Assembly (NCBI GenBank): GCA_027575765.1
Contig: JANBPT010000798.1
Location: forward strand, 1-22,481
From: Tieghemiomyces parasiticus
Lineage: Eukaryota; Kickxellomycota; Dimargaritomycetes; Dimargaritales; Dimargaritaceae
Length of the DNA stretch: 22,481 bases
Direction of reading: 5' to 3'
This document shows, one piece after another, positions 11,541 to 21,436 of this stretch. The notes under the pieces are model-generated. The model worked only from the letters and a program-made list of their open reading frames with translations. It searched no databases and was not told the DNA's origin. A program made the translations under genes and the position numbers. The stretch's first letter is position 1, and each line of letters begins with the position of its first letter.

Positions 11541-12198
11541 GGCGGCGAGGATGTTGACGTTGCGGCGGCCTCCCGGGGGCCTTGTCATTATATGGGCCTC
11601 CCGGGGATACATGAGCAGCTCAAGCAAACCACTGCCGACTTCCAACTCATCTTCCCTCCATTGCTACACAGTGGTTAAGAACGACGGCGAGAGACAAGAG
11701 CAGGAGAGTGGCGAAGCCTGTTTGGTATATCCGGCCCTCCCCTACACTTACCATTGTCGGACAGACTTGCAAAGATCAACCATGTACTTGGGGTTGTACT
11801 GCGACCCACAGGTAACAGGAAATCAGAACATCCTCCATCCAGTTTAATAAAGCAACCAATAATACACTTGTGCAAAGACCTCCGAACCTGAGCCGACATC
11901 GGCTTTAGGGCGTACTTATTGTCCTTCTCCCTGGCATTTTCTGACGCGTGCCTGATGCACCCATGACCACCAATATCGCCTTTTTTCAAACACCAGAGGT
12001 AAAGAGCCTAACAGCTAAGAGAGGGAGAGGGAAACCAGCGGCTTCCCAAATCCGGACTACCTATCTATTCTTCAGTACGCATCACCCAAGGCGACGTGGA
12101 CCATCTGCACTAACGCGCAGGAGCTAGGTAGCGACAGAAGCTCAGTAAGCCTCAGTAAGGAAACGGGGCGGAGCGTGTGAAAAGCTTACTTCACTCTC
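11541..12198. other. Intergenic region between the ten-exon gene and the coiled-coil gene
   Basis: About 660 bases between two - strand genes. A 98-codon + frame (11551-11847) and a 104-codon - frame (11675-11989) overlap each other, and neither shows a known family or good support. A 12-base direct repeat, GGCCTCCCGGGG, occurs at 11567-11578 and 11595-11606, and a short tandem CTCAGTAAG pair lies near 12142-12159. No AATAAA was found for the ten-exon gene. Confidence 0.45.
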
Positions 12199-15100
12199 CT
12201 AAACCGTAGCTGATTCTGCATGGTTACGTGCTACTGTAAATCGGATGGTATGGATAACCGCCTGCCGATGTTTATCCCGGGTTCTGGGTAAAAGGGGGGC
12301 GGTGGTATCAATATTGTGAGGGGGGGGATCGTGCAATCGGTAAGGCCCGTGGGTGCCCGCTGTCAGTACCAGTCGTAGATTATGAGTCGCTGCTGTCCAT
12401 CGGCTTAACACGCAGGCGATGGATTAAGAAAAAAAAAACAAGAAAACCTCCCGCAGTGAAGGCTGTCAGTTCAAGTGGATGTACTGCTGGGGTCTTACCG
12501 TTGCCACTGGTTACTAGGATCGGTCTGGTTGGCGACATCCTCTAGAGCATGGACCTGGCCAGGAGGAAGGGGAATGGGATGGGTTCAATTAAGTTGTAGG
12601 CATTGGGGTGAGTAGAGTGCGGAAGTGCCGCCTGGACCACTGTTTGACAGGTAATTGTCCCGGTTTCCCATGTAGTTTGTTTGAACGACTGTTCAATTTG
12701 ACACACCAGCACTGTATGGACATCCCGTCTGTTGCCAATCAAGGTAGATTGACAGATACATATGGAAGCATTCCGGTGAAGGCAGGTTCCAAACGGAGTG
12801 GCGGAAGAATGTGTGCACCTTCAACCAACCGCCTCTAGGACTCCGCACTGCACAATCCGGCCCCCCCCCAGCGAACCGGCAGCCATTTACTTACCCAGTC
12901 GGACTGCTCCGAAATAGTCGGCGCGCGCGGGATGAATGAGTACAGGATCAAATCCACAGTTAGCACCGCAAATGTGGTCTGCTGTGACTGTATACAGTCT
13001 TCGAGAAACTGAAACACGATGGCGCGAAACTCGGCGTTAGGGGTGTACAAGTCTAGCCAGGATGGGCGGAGAAACGTGGGTGTGTAGAATACGGGTGGTG
13101 AGGCCTGTCAGTTGAAACGATTTATCACATTAGGTCGAGTGGAGCCCCTAAATAAGGAACTATAGCTTAGGATAAGCTACTTACCGTGGAATACGCTCAG
13201 CATTTCATCCAGGTCCAGAATTAGCGCCTGACGGTACCGCGAATCGGCCCCAGGGTACAGGGCGAGTGACAGATACTCGAGGTAAATGTCAACTTCCTCC
13301 GGGGACAAGTGGGCGCGACGTTCCACGAGGGCCCGGGCGCTGGCTATCCGGTAGGCGGGTCGGGATAGGTTCAGCAACCAGACGGTGAGCTCGATGTCGG
13401 TGGGCGCCATGTCGCTGCGCAGCCGGTGCCAGTGATAGATCAGGGCGCGGATTTTCCTGACATCGGGCGGACCGACGGTACATAGGACGGCCAACAGGTT
13501 TCCTGCGGAAGGGGGGAGGCTCTAGCAGTTGTGAGGCAGATCAAATAAGCACAGGTCAGTAGGTGTTGCCAGGGCCCTCAAGGATAAGTGGTAGAGATCG
13601 GTACAGTGTGATTGTATGAGTGCGACTTTCGAGTTGGGATTAAAAAATAATCATACCATCCAGTGTAAGGCTAGCTATGGACAGATTTCTACCCTCTTAC
13701 CTTAGCCAACGCAACTGGCCCGTCGGGTGTATCCAGTATGGCACCAAAAAGGTCCGCCCACAATTGCACTTTAACCTGCGACACGCCTTCGTCGAGCCAC
13801 TCGCGAAACAGCTGGGTAACAAAGCGGATTCGCTGAGAGTACTGGCACAAGTACGAGACCAGGCTATGCCCAATCAAAGTCCGCCGCGCGTCCAAATGCT
13901 TGCCCGGGCTACCTTGGGGGTCAGGAAGAAGATTGCCAAGGACGGTCATGACCTGGTCGGTAGGTGTATTCGGAGGAATCGTGGTGGCCAAAGTTAGGTG
14001 GGAGACGGCTTGGAAGAGTGACCAAATCAGATACTTTGGCCATACTGACAGCGACTACTCCGCCTCCAATTTTTGTCGGGTTCATGTTTACCTCATACGT
14101 TAGCACGTCGTCCGAGTTATTGCGGAGGCTTGGATAAGGTTCGAGGCAGTATTAAAGGTACATTAAGTACGACAGTTAGCGCAACTTGCCTGTGATATCC
14201 ATCAAGGGGTCAGGCATATCGCACAGCCGCTTGAGGATAAGTTTAGCGATGGTTCGGAGTCGATATGGTGTCCACCTACTCATTACGCGTTATTTCGGAA
14301 ATCTTATAGAAATAACATGATGGGCTCTGGAGTAGAGTCCAAATGAGGCGTTCGTAGCCCGAGGTTGCTTGGCGAGTGTCTGGCGGATTAGTTATAGTCA
14401 GTGGGTAGGCTATGCACAGCTGCAAAACGGCGTCCGCGACGGTCCAGCCGTTGTCAATGAACAGTAAGGAACGGGAATGGTCGCAGAGCGCGTTTAGGGT
14501 GTCAGGCTGGGAAGTGGAGGTTGGACCATTACATTGGGGTTAATACGAACATTCCCGATGGTATAATTACTGCCCGGTATTTAACCGCAGCAGCTACGCC
14601 CCCTCATGTAAATACCCGAATTGTAAGGCTGATGCTTTAAAGGGAGGGAGAGGGGCTTGCGTTACCTTCAACCTCACACCGCCATGGCGGAGACTCGCCA
14701 GGTGCGTTGCGGTGCTACTAAGCATCGCCTGGCAGGCGTGTGTTTGGTAGGTGCTAGTACTCCGTCCCGCACAGTCCAGGAGTCGTAGGGTGTCGGAAGT
14801 TAGCAAAGGGCGTGCGCTGATCATGGGCCGCACCTGGGCTGCCAGCCACAAATGGGACCTGGTAGGGTGAAAGAGAGACGCTGTGGCGATGAGGTTAGTG
14901 CACTGACTATCGATATAAATAGATCGTCATCTAGGTTATCTGCGAGAGGTGTCCCATCCTTCCCGGTTCTCCCCATGTACCCTTTCGGTGACCACTTACT
15001 TGTCCGGTACACGGTGGTTCTCGTCGCCCGCGGGTGGCAGCTTGGTAAACCGGGCCAGACAGTCCAGGACCAACTGACTCACCACGGGGTGGGTCATCAG

Positions 15101-15656
15101 GCCCGACCTCCGCGATATTTTTTCCAGCAGAGCAGCAATCTCGGGATACCTAATGAGACATAATGTCGTGCTGGTCACCGCATCAAGGGTCTAATGACCG
15201 ACACACACATGAAAAAAACGTCGGATGGATCATGGTATGTTCGTCCAAGGCTATGGTTAGCGGCTATAGTGTACATTTCCGCGACCACTTATGGCCACTC
15301 GAACGGAATAGCTGACCTCGGTGGCGAGCAGGCACCTTGCGGTCAGTCAAACTTACTCTGGCGATCTGGCGGAGCATGCCGGCGAGCACGGCTGGGTCGT
15401 CGTAGGGGTCATTGGGACTGTCCAATCGGGTCGTCAAGCGGATGGAATTAGTGACGACCACCTCGCCGTGGTCCGGATCCCCTGTCGCGGTGGCAGGCTC
15501 GACCGTCTTAACATGTGCGTCGTACTCGCTCAGCCAACGCGTGAGTTCGGCCCAGTAAGGTAGGCGACGGACGTCGGCTGGGCAGCCGGTTAGAGTCGAT
15601 TGAGCGGCCGGGACAGGTCGATGTCGTCGGAGTAGGGAGGCCTTGTGTCCATTCAT
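12199..15656 (-). CDS. Unidentified all-helical protein, ten exons (640 aa predicted)
   Basis: Exons in transcription order: 15656-15357, 15190-15000, 14858-14666, 14506-14418, 14275-14190, 14008-13701, 13521-13185, 13052-12895, 12554-12499, 12403-12199. The total of 1923 bases divides by three and every junction keeps phase. Donors are mostly GTAAG; intron 5 starts GCAAG (GC-AG), and intron 4 has a weak GTGCAT donor. Introns are 95-340 bases, most 130-180. Apart from a short loop-rich N terminus (about 1-90), the protein is helical, e.g. LLEKISRRSGL near 118, WTPYRLRTIAKLILKRL near 259, FVTQLFREWL and LWADLFGAIL in exon 6, DVRKIRALIYHWHRL in exon 7 and FRAIVFQFLEDCI in exon 8. This suggests an alpha-solenoid scaffold. 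There is no signal peptide or membrane helix. A faint likeness to Mis6/CENP-I wording (LF..W..., DVR..R...) is too weak to name it. The acceptor of exon 7 (CTAG rather than the richer TTCCGCAG) was chosen by phase. Gene existence is well supported; exact junctions less so. Confidence 0.75.
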
Positions 15657-16027
15657 GGCATGCGGGACAGACTGTTCATAGAATGACGCCCCTGGACTGG
15701 CAATATTACGGTGCTGAGTCGTGACGGACCGGCGCGATTTGAACGCGGAGGTGGCGATGCAAGGAAATAAAATGTTAAGCGTAGTAGGTCTAAATGCTTG
15801 GTAGGCTAATCCCCCGGCGGGCTTTTTCGCTCGTTTAACCGCGACATGGGGGGATGGTTACGTTCCTGTGGTCTGGAATCAGTTGAATCCGCTCGGGGTC
15901 AGCAATTCTGAGCAACACCGACGGACCTGCACAACCTTGGATTGCCCAACTCTCCGGGCCCTGTAGAGATACTAGTTGGTAACGCCGCCGCCGTGGCTAC
16001 AGGCACTTTATAAATAAAAGCATAGTG
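15657..16027 (-). promoter_or_regulatory. Upstream region of the ten-exon gene
   Basis: About 370 bases lie between the ATG of the ten-exon gene at 15656 and the poly(A) signal of the 7TM gene, so this should contain its promoter and leader. A TTTATAAA-like palindrome near 16008-16015 could act as a TATA element, but it is about 350 bases from the ATG. The CT-rich bias seen before other genes is weak here. Confidence 0.35.
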
Positions 16028-16033
16028 TTTATT
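16028..16033 (-). terminator. AATAAA polyadenylation signal of the 7TM gene
   Basis: TTTATT on the + strand gives AATAAA on the - strand, about 143 bases past the stop codon ending at 16176. Orientation and distance fit the 3' UTR of the PA-like/7TM gene. Confidence 0.55.
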
Positions 16034-16175
16034 ATTGATTTCCTTTTCCACAAAAACAACAACGAGGACGAGACTGGGGTTTTAAGGGTGTATAGTTAGA
16101 AGCGAATCACACCGTAACTGACTCCTAGTACGCGCGTAATAACAGTCCACAACCAAATGATGCCAACCAGCAAGC

Positions 16176-17855
16176 CTAGGGAATCTGAACACGGAAGTTG
16201 GCGGGTGTACTTGACTTGTGCGTGGGCATGTTGGATAGGCCGCCGATATTCGGCGGGGTGGGACCTGAGGCCGGGTTGAGGACGAACGTGGGGTCGGCGT
16301 AGAGCGTCGGGTAATCGGCGGAGGCACGGAATCCCGATCTACCGCCGGCCCTGGGAAACGTGGCTGAGGGAAGTCCGGAACTCATCTCATCGACGGCCAG
16401 AGAGTGTTGCCGGCGATGCAGGTGGTGGTCGGTTGGGTAGGTTTTGAAACTGCCCAGAGCGTCCCCGTACAGGTCGCGGAGAATCTGGGTAGCAAACCCT
16501 TTAATGTTACCGACCGCGGCGTGAACACGGAGCATCCAAAAGATGCTGGAGTAGCAGAGCAAGGAGGCCAGCTTATAGCACACGTGGCGCGCAATATACG
16601 AGTCCACGTTGCTCTCCTGGTACTGGAACATGAGGATTGACGAGACGGAGAAGAACACGTAAGAAAAGTAGGTAGCAAACCCGACCAGGACGAAGAGGCG
16701 CACGGCGCCTACCAGGGCGTTTCCACGGGGCCGGGTCTTGAGTAGGCGGAGGAAGCGGGTCCCGTAGTAGAGGAGGTACCCGCCCTGTAGTAGCACGATG
16801 GCCGGCTGGACATAGAAGAGCATGTCGATGCCCTCGTGGTAATTTTGGCGCTCACCCGTGATCACCGACACACTAAGGAGGATGGCCAGGACGGTCCAGT
16901 TGATGGCGTTGAGAGCTGAAATCACATAGACGAAATTGAAAAACCGGCTAACCTCCAGGTAATGCATGGTTTGCACCCACAAAAAGATGAGTAGGCTGAA
17001 GGCTATGCTGCTAGTGGCCCACGTGGCATGCACGGCGACATGGCCTGCGACGGTTTGTAGGTCGCCGTACTGCGACGCGGTGTTTGTAACCAAAAAGTAG
17101 AGCGCAAACAGGTAGATGAAAGCCGGAACACTGGGGCGCAGGCGGTGACGGTACAGAGTCAGGCCGAACTGGTAGAGGGCATAGGCAGCGGCGATAGAGT
17201 GCGTGATGTAGGTGAAGGTGCGCAGGAACTCCCAGGCAGGAGTATGCATCATGCGGTTCCAAGGGCCGGGGTCTTGCTTGGCGGTCACCACCACAGGGAT
17301 ATGACTATCCAGGAACTGTCGGTTAATCCATGTCCCGGCGTCCCGCCCAATAAGGCCCAGCTTGAGACCGGGCGGCCGGTGTAGAAAGTAATTGTCGGTG
17401 GGATTGGTCACGGGGTGGCCGAATGGCTCCTGATTCGTTTCCATGCTGTCGAAGATGGCCAGGGCTGGTTTAGCGTACCCGAGCTTCTCCAGCGCGTCGA
17501 TGACCTGCGGGAGCTTCTCGATGATCTTGGTGAAGGACGTGCATCCGATGTTACGTGCCTCGCGGAAGTAGGCGAATATGACCGTGGCCGGGCGGGTACC
17601 CTCGGCAACGTGATCCCACGGACGCGAGGGCATTACGATCTTGCACCCGGTCTTGAACTGGAGGCGAAACACAGGCCCGTCAAAAGTGTAGCTCGTGCTG
17701 TTGGTTTCACCGAAGAAGTCCCACATGTTAAAGCTCACCGTTGTGTCGTTGTGGTTAAGGGTGATACGGGCCTGGGCCGGACTGAAGGTCAGCAGCACCG
17801 CCGACGTAGCCGCCACCACCAACGACCGCCAAAGGAACGATAAGGCGAGACGCAT
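16176..17855 (-). CDS. Seven-transmembrane protein with lumenal PA-like domain (559 aa)
   Basis: The start is the ATG at 17855, directly followed by a signal peptide (MRLALSF ... LLTFSPAQA, probable cleavage after residue 29). Upstream in-frame sequence only extends through a GTG and is not needed. Residues 30-205 form a lumenal or extracellular domain resembling protease-associated (PA) domains: PATVIFAYFREARNIGC near 89-105, then a helix with KIIEKLPQVIDALEKLGY and a strand ALAIFD. Two glycosylation sequons (N36, N52) and paired Cys71/Cys105 are present. Seven hydrophobic helices follow at about 211-235, 244-262, 272-297, 305-334, 344-368, 380-410 and 420-446. A Ser/Pro/His-rich tail (450-559) is probably cytosolic. 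No introns. Lower-fungal PA-7TM proteins have this layout; ligand and partners are unknown. It could be a receptor or a sorting protein of the secretory pathway; GPR180/TMEM145-like families are an alternative relative. Confidence 0.88.
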   Translation of the reverse strand: MRLALSFLWRSLVVAATSAVLLTFSPAQARITLNHNDTTVSFNMWDFFGETNSTSYTFDGPVFRLQFKTGCKIVMPSRPWDHVAEGTRPATVIFAYFREARNIGCTSFTKIIEKLPQVIDALEKLGYAKPALAIFDSMETNQEPFGHPVTNPTDNYFLHRPPGLKLGLIGRDAGTWINRQFLDSHIPVVVTAKQDPGPWNRMMHTPAWEFLRTFTYITHSIAAAYALYQFGLTLYRHRLRPSVPAFIYLFALYFLVTNTASQYGDLQTVAGHVAVHATWATSSIAFSLLIFLWVQTMHYLEVSRFFNFVYVISALNAINWTVLAILLSVSVITGERQNYHEGIDMLFYVQPAIVLLQGGYLLYYGTRFLRLLKTRPRGNALVGAVRLFVLVGFATYFSYVFFSVSSILMFQYQESNVDSYIARHVCYKLASLLCYSSIFWMLRVHAAVGNIKGFATQILRDLYGDALGSFKTYPTDHHLHRRQHSLAVDEMSSGLPSATFPRAGGRSGFRASADYPTLYADPTFVLNPASGPTPPNIGGLSNMPTHKSSTPANFRVQIP

Positions 17856-18640
17856 CCCTACAAAGTAGAACAGATAGATTGTAATAAGGTGTGGCGAGTA
17901 AGGGCGGACGAATCCACACACGGGATCCTTTAGGGGCACGCCGAAGGACTCCTCCCTATATCGACCGTTAAAGAGGACCGAGATGTTTTTGATAGTTCAG
18001 GGTTGGGAGGCCAAGGTCAAAGTTGGGGGCCCGAGCTAGCAATGGAATCTATGACGGAGAAGAGTTTAACGCTGCGAAGTAAAACAGTAGAGATCTTGGA
18101 AGCTATCGAACTCCGTAAAGGCAAAGCGGCAAAAGTAGGTGCAGAACGTGCTGATATAATGCAACAACCGCAGCGTCAACAGCGACGGTCAAAAGGGCCC
18201 AGAGCACAGCGTCGAGCGGCAGGGGGGGGGACACCTGCTACGTAGAGGAAAAGTGGGCAATTGGAACTGAGTATGAGGTGGTATAGTGGAAATGTCAAGT
18301 CGGAGGATAACAACGGTCGATGCGACCAAGAGAAAGAGAAAGCGGGGCCAAGCAGGATAAACGAAGACCGAGAGCCCAGATGTTAATTAACCCTAAAGGT
18401 GAAAGAGGAAACCGCGGGGCCAGAGCGGGGTAGCGGGCGAGAAAGCAATGTCTAAAGGTGGTGGTAGTGAGAGGGTGAGTAAACACAGGTGGGTGTTAGC
18501 AATGAACAAACTGGCGCGACCCGGGGGAGGACGCGATAGAGCTAGGAAGCGGCGGAGGCTGGTAGCTGGGTGGTGGCAAACGGAGGCGCGCGATAGGGAA
18601 AAGGAGGAGGGCCCTTGCACGCCCATTTAGGGTCGGACAA
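17856..18640 (-). promoter_or_regulatory. CT-rich (- strand) upstream region of the 7TM gene
   Basis: From about 18000 to 18640 the + strand is strongly purine-rich, including nine G at 18222-18230 and many GAGA, AAAG and GGAGG words, so the strand coding for the 7TM protein is CT-rich upstream of its start. This biased composition explains the open frames on both strands here (Glu/Lys/Arg-rich on +, Ser/Pro/Leu-rich on -), which I do not count as genes. A + frame from ATG 18042 to the stop near 18245 is the only one with a passable look. Confidence 0.4.
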
Positions 18641-18654
18641 GCCGCTTTGGCGCA

Positions 18655-18725
18655 ACCTGAATCATCCCCCATTTCCCTCTCTCCCTTCCCTGCCTCTCTT
18701 GTTCACCTTCCCCATTCCATCGAGT
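18655..18725 (+). promoter_or_regulatory. Pyrimidine-rich block on the + strand
   Basis: A sharp switch from the purine-rich region to a run of C and T (CCCATTTCCCTCTCTCCC, CTTGTTCACCTTCCCC). The same composition precedes several starts in this window on the coding strand, so it may mark a + strand transcription start. The only candidate gene just downstream is the short frame at 18890. The block could also be part of a bidirectional promoter shared with the 7TM gene. Confidence 0.3.
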
Positions 18726-18889
18726 CGGACGCACAAGCCCTACACACCATGAATACTTTTTTTGCGCACTGCCTGCTAGATCTCCCCCCCCCGTTGACAT
18801 GATCCCGTGGATTGCACTACCGTTTCCAGTTTCCCGAGCGGAGGTAGAGGCGCTTTCTTTCGAGATTACTATCTACTAGCGTTGTGCCA

Positions 18890-19066
18890 ATGCTGCGTCG
18901 CTGTCTGGGTTTGATTGCCTCCACAGGTCTAAGTTTGTGTGGCTCAGTGGCCTTGGAAAACATGTCCACTGTAGATTTTGATACCACCAATGTATTGGGT
19001 TCCATTAGAACTAGTCAATATCGTCAAGATAGCTATCTTTACCAGTTGCATTGGTTACTGCGATGA
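18890..19066 (+). CDS. Possible short secreted protein (58 aa)
   Basis: An ATG at 18890 opens a 58-codon frame. It starts with a signal-peptide-like sequence: basic MLRR, then a hydrophobic stretch CLGLIASTGLSLCGSVAL, then a polar remainder rich in Ser, Thr, Tyr and Gln. A pyrimidine-rich block lies about 165-235 bases upstream on the same strand. No family is recognised and there is no clear poly(A) signal close behind. A chance open frame is as likely as a gene; it may also be the first exon of a longer one. Confidence 0.22.
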   Translation: MLRRCLGLIASTGLSLCGSVALENMSTVDFDTTNVLGSIRTSQYRQDSYLYQLHWLLR

Positions 19067-20069
19067 GTTAGGTGGAAGATTTGCAGAAAGCTGGGCGATC
19101 CCTGCGGCACCCAGATCGGTGGTGTGGCATCGCTTCTCCCCTCTCCTTCAACATCAATGAGACGAAGGCACTCGCTGGCGTAAGCTCCTGATTCTGTAAA
19201 AGACAACACTTCCTACTTCCCGTGAGAGCAGGGTACGGAGAGAGAGAGGACCCCGAGAACATAAGATTGCAAAGTTTGTCGGCAATACTCCATTCCGACT
19301 GAAGACCAGAAACGGTATATTGAATCATCCAATCTATCGCGCCCTAACTAATTGAAGCCAATGGCCGCCGCCGTCCAATAGTCGGTAAGTGGAATTGCGA
19401 AGGCAATCAAACCCTGCCATCTGGTATTCTGCGTCAGCGGGTATCTTCCAGCCCACGCTCATGATAATCTGGTTTCCACCCTCCTCCCACATCGCTCCAG
19501 AGGACTACAATGCACTCTGGACTGTCATTCTTGCTTGTTGGGATAGGGCCAAGCCAGGGTCTGATAGTGGATACCCATCATGTGGTATGAAAGTCGAGAG
19601 CGAGCTGGCTAGTATCAGGTAGGTGTGGGGAGGCGTTAGTGGTACTACGCTGTGCCTGGGTAGAGTTACACGGCCCACTCCCTAGCCGCCTGCCCCAAAC
19701 CAACCACCGCTCCATACGTATATGGCACCACGACCTATCGCTTTAATACTCACCGGCTTCATGCCATGGTCTATCCGTTACGTAGGACTATTGCGGAACG
19801 CGTGACGCTCCGACGTCGGTATTTATCCAGTTCACCATAGCAATGTGGTGTATTGAGAAGTTGGGATGTATGGGCAGGGGTCGGCTAGAATAAAAGACCG
19901 CAGCAGACGCTTTCCACGCCTTCCCTGGCCATTAGATCAGAAACAAGGCGGCCTGGACCAATACAATATATATTTATATAAAAAAAAATTAAAAAAAAAC
20001 AATACTGGAACAGCTACGGTTCGACCCACAGTTAACCCTGCAGCGATCCATCTCGCTTGTGCGGCAGAC
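19067..20069. other. Intergenic region downstream of HEM12
   Basis: About 1 kb with no supported gene. It contains a donor-like GTAAGTGG at 19384 on the + strand without a matching exon, and a strongly AT-rich stretch at about 19967-20001. The + frame 19389-19622 (77 codons) shows no family and only moderate coding character. Confidence 0.45.
19966..20001. other. AT tract behind HEM12 (TATATATTTATATA followed by A runs)
   Basis: A 36-base stretch almost entirely A and T, with two A runs interrupted by TT. It starts about 70 bases past the HEM12 stop. On the - strand it reads as T runs followed by TATAAATATATA and may stand in for a 3'-end processing signal, since no canonical AATAAA is present for HEM12. 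Confidence 0.3.
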
Positions 20070-21436
20070 TTACTGCGGGCGGCCGCGGAGTTCAGTGGAG
20101 ATATCATGCACGGAGGCCATGTACTCCCGCAAAGCCTCGGGGTCATGGTCCGGATACATCCCATGGCCCAAATTGGCAATGTGGCCCTGACCCTGACCAT
20201 CGTGGGCGGCAAACCGAGTGAGCATCTCCCGAGTGCGCTCACGGATGGTGGCGTGCGGACCGTAGAGGGTACTCGGGTCCAAGTTGCCCTGCAAGGTCTT
20301 GCGGGCCGCCCCGAGGCGCTGGCGGACCGTGGCGGGATCCATCGTCCAGTCGAGCGAGATGACGTCGTAGGCGCTGTCCGCGAGCTGTTCGATCACGTAG
20401 TGCGCTCCCTTGGCAAAAATGGTCATTGGGACGGCCTCGGCGGGCCCCAGATCGGCCTTGACTCGCGTGGCAATCTCGAGAATGTACGGCAGGGCAAAGG
20501 TGTGGTAATCGGTGGGGCCCAGCTCGCCGGCCCACGAATCGAACACTTGAACCAGTTGGGCCCCGGCCCGCACCTGGGCCACCAGGAAATCCACGCAGGC
20601 GTCGGTGAGGATCCGCAGTAACCGGTGACAGGCCTCCGGATACCGGTAGAGCCACGCCTTGGCCTTGCTAAAGGTCTTGCTCCCACCTCCCTCAATCATG
20701 TAGGCCAGCAGCGTCCACGGGGCACCCACAAAGCCCAGCAGGGGGACCTGGCCATCCAGGGTGTGGCGCGTCAGGGTGAGGGCCTCCAGAACGTAGCCCA
20801 GTTCTCGGTGGATGTCCACCGGCGCCTGCGAGATCTGCCGATCAATGTCGGCCGGGGTGACCAGCGGGTCCGGGAAGTGCGGCCCTTTACCGGGAACCAT
20901 CTCAACGGTCATGCCCAGCGCCTGCGGGATCACCAGGATATCCGAGAAGATGATGGCCGCGTCCAAGAGACCGGCAAACCGGCGGACGGGCTGGACGGTT
21001 ATTTCACAGGCCACCGCGGGGGTGCGGCACATGGTGAAGAAGTCGTGGTCCTTGCGAACCTCGCGAAACTCTGGAATAGCATGATACGGTAGTAAGTGGG
21101 GGGGAAGGTGGGTAGAAAACCGGTTAAAACGCGGCCTGACTAATGACAATTATCGACTGACCGCGTTAGAGCCGCACAGGTAGCCTGAACTTCAACGGTG
21201 GTATTTGGGGACTGGTAATTTGGCCTCGTTTGTCTAGAGTTGAAAAGCCTCCGATAGACCGTCGGATCTGCCGGAAGTCCTAACTGAGGCGGAATCCGCG
21301 TGCTTCTTTCCTGGCAGCACTTACCCGGGAGGTACCGACCGGCCTGACGCATCACCCAGACTGGAGTGCGTTCGGTGGGCTCACCCCGCGCGGCGCGGAG
21401 GAGCAGATCGTTCTTGAGGGGCGGGAATGGGGTCAT
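20070..21436 (-). CDS. HEM12: Uroporphyrinogen decarboxylase (two exons)
   Basis: Removes the four acetate carboxyls of uroporphyrinogen III to give coproporphyrinogen III in the cytosol, a middle step of heme synthesis; it needs no cofactor. Exon 1 is 21436-21325 and exon 2 is 21070-20070. The 254-base intron (GTAAGT ... TTCCAG) lies in phase 1 and splits the Glu codon of [10 protein letters not shown]. The product is 370 residues, close to the yeast enzyme. Active-site residues known from human and yeast enzymes are all present: Arg30 and Arg34 in MRQAGRYLP, Asp81 in FSDIL, Tyr161 in [10 protein letters not shown], Ser216 in [10 protein letters not shown] and His340 in [31 protein letters not shown] is typical of fungal members. 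The start is the first ATG in frame and aligns with the yeast N terminus (PxPxKNDLxLRAA). The TAA stop at 20072-20070 is followed by an AT tract. No sign of damage. Confidence 0.97.

Noticed and set aside
11551..11989. Overlapping frames of 98 (+) and 104 (-) codons
   Set aside because: They overlap on opposite strands, lack family resemblance, and the - strand frame has no in-phase link to the neighbouring genes.
15720..15765. T-arm-like sequence on the - strand (CGCGTTCAAATCGCG)
   Set aside because: It looks like a tRNA T stem-loop, but no matching acceptor stem, D arm or anticodon arm could be placed upstream.
17415..17843. 142-codon open frame on the + strand
   Set aside because: It is the antisense shadow of the PA-like domain of the 7TM gene.
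17856..17939. N-terminal extension of the 7TM protein
   Set aside because: The extended frame begins with GTG, while the ATG at 17855 starts directly with a good signal peptide.
18042..18245. Short Glu/Lys/Arg-rich + strand frame
   Set aside because: It lies in a strongly purine-rich region, which gives such residues without selection, and it sits in the promoter region of the 7TM gene.
20625..21092. 155-codon open frame on the + strand
   Set aside because: It is the antisense shadow of HEM12 exon 2.
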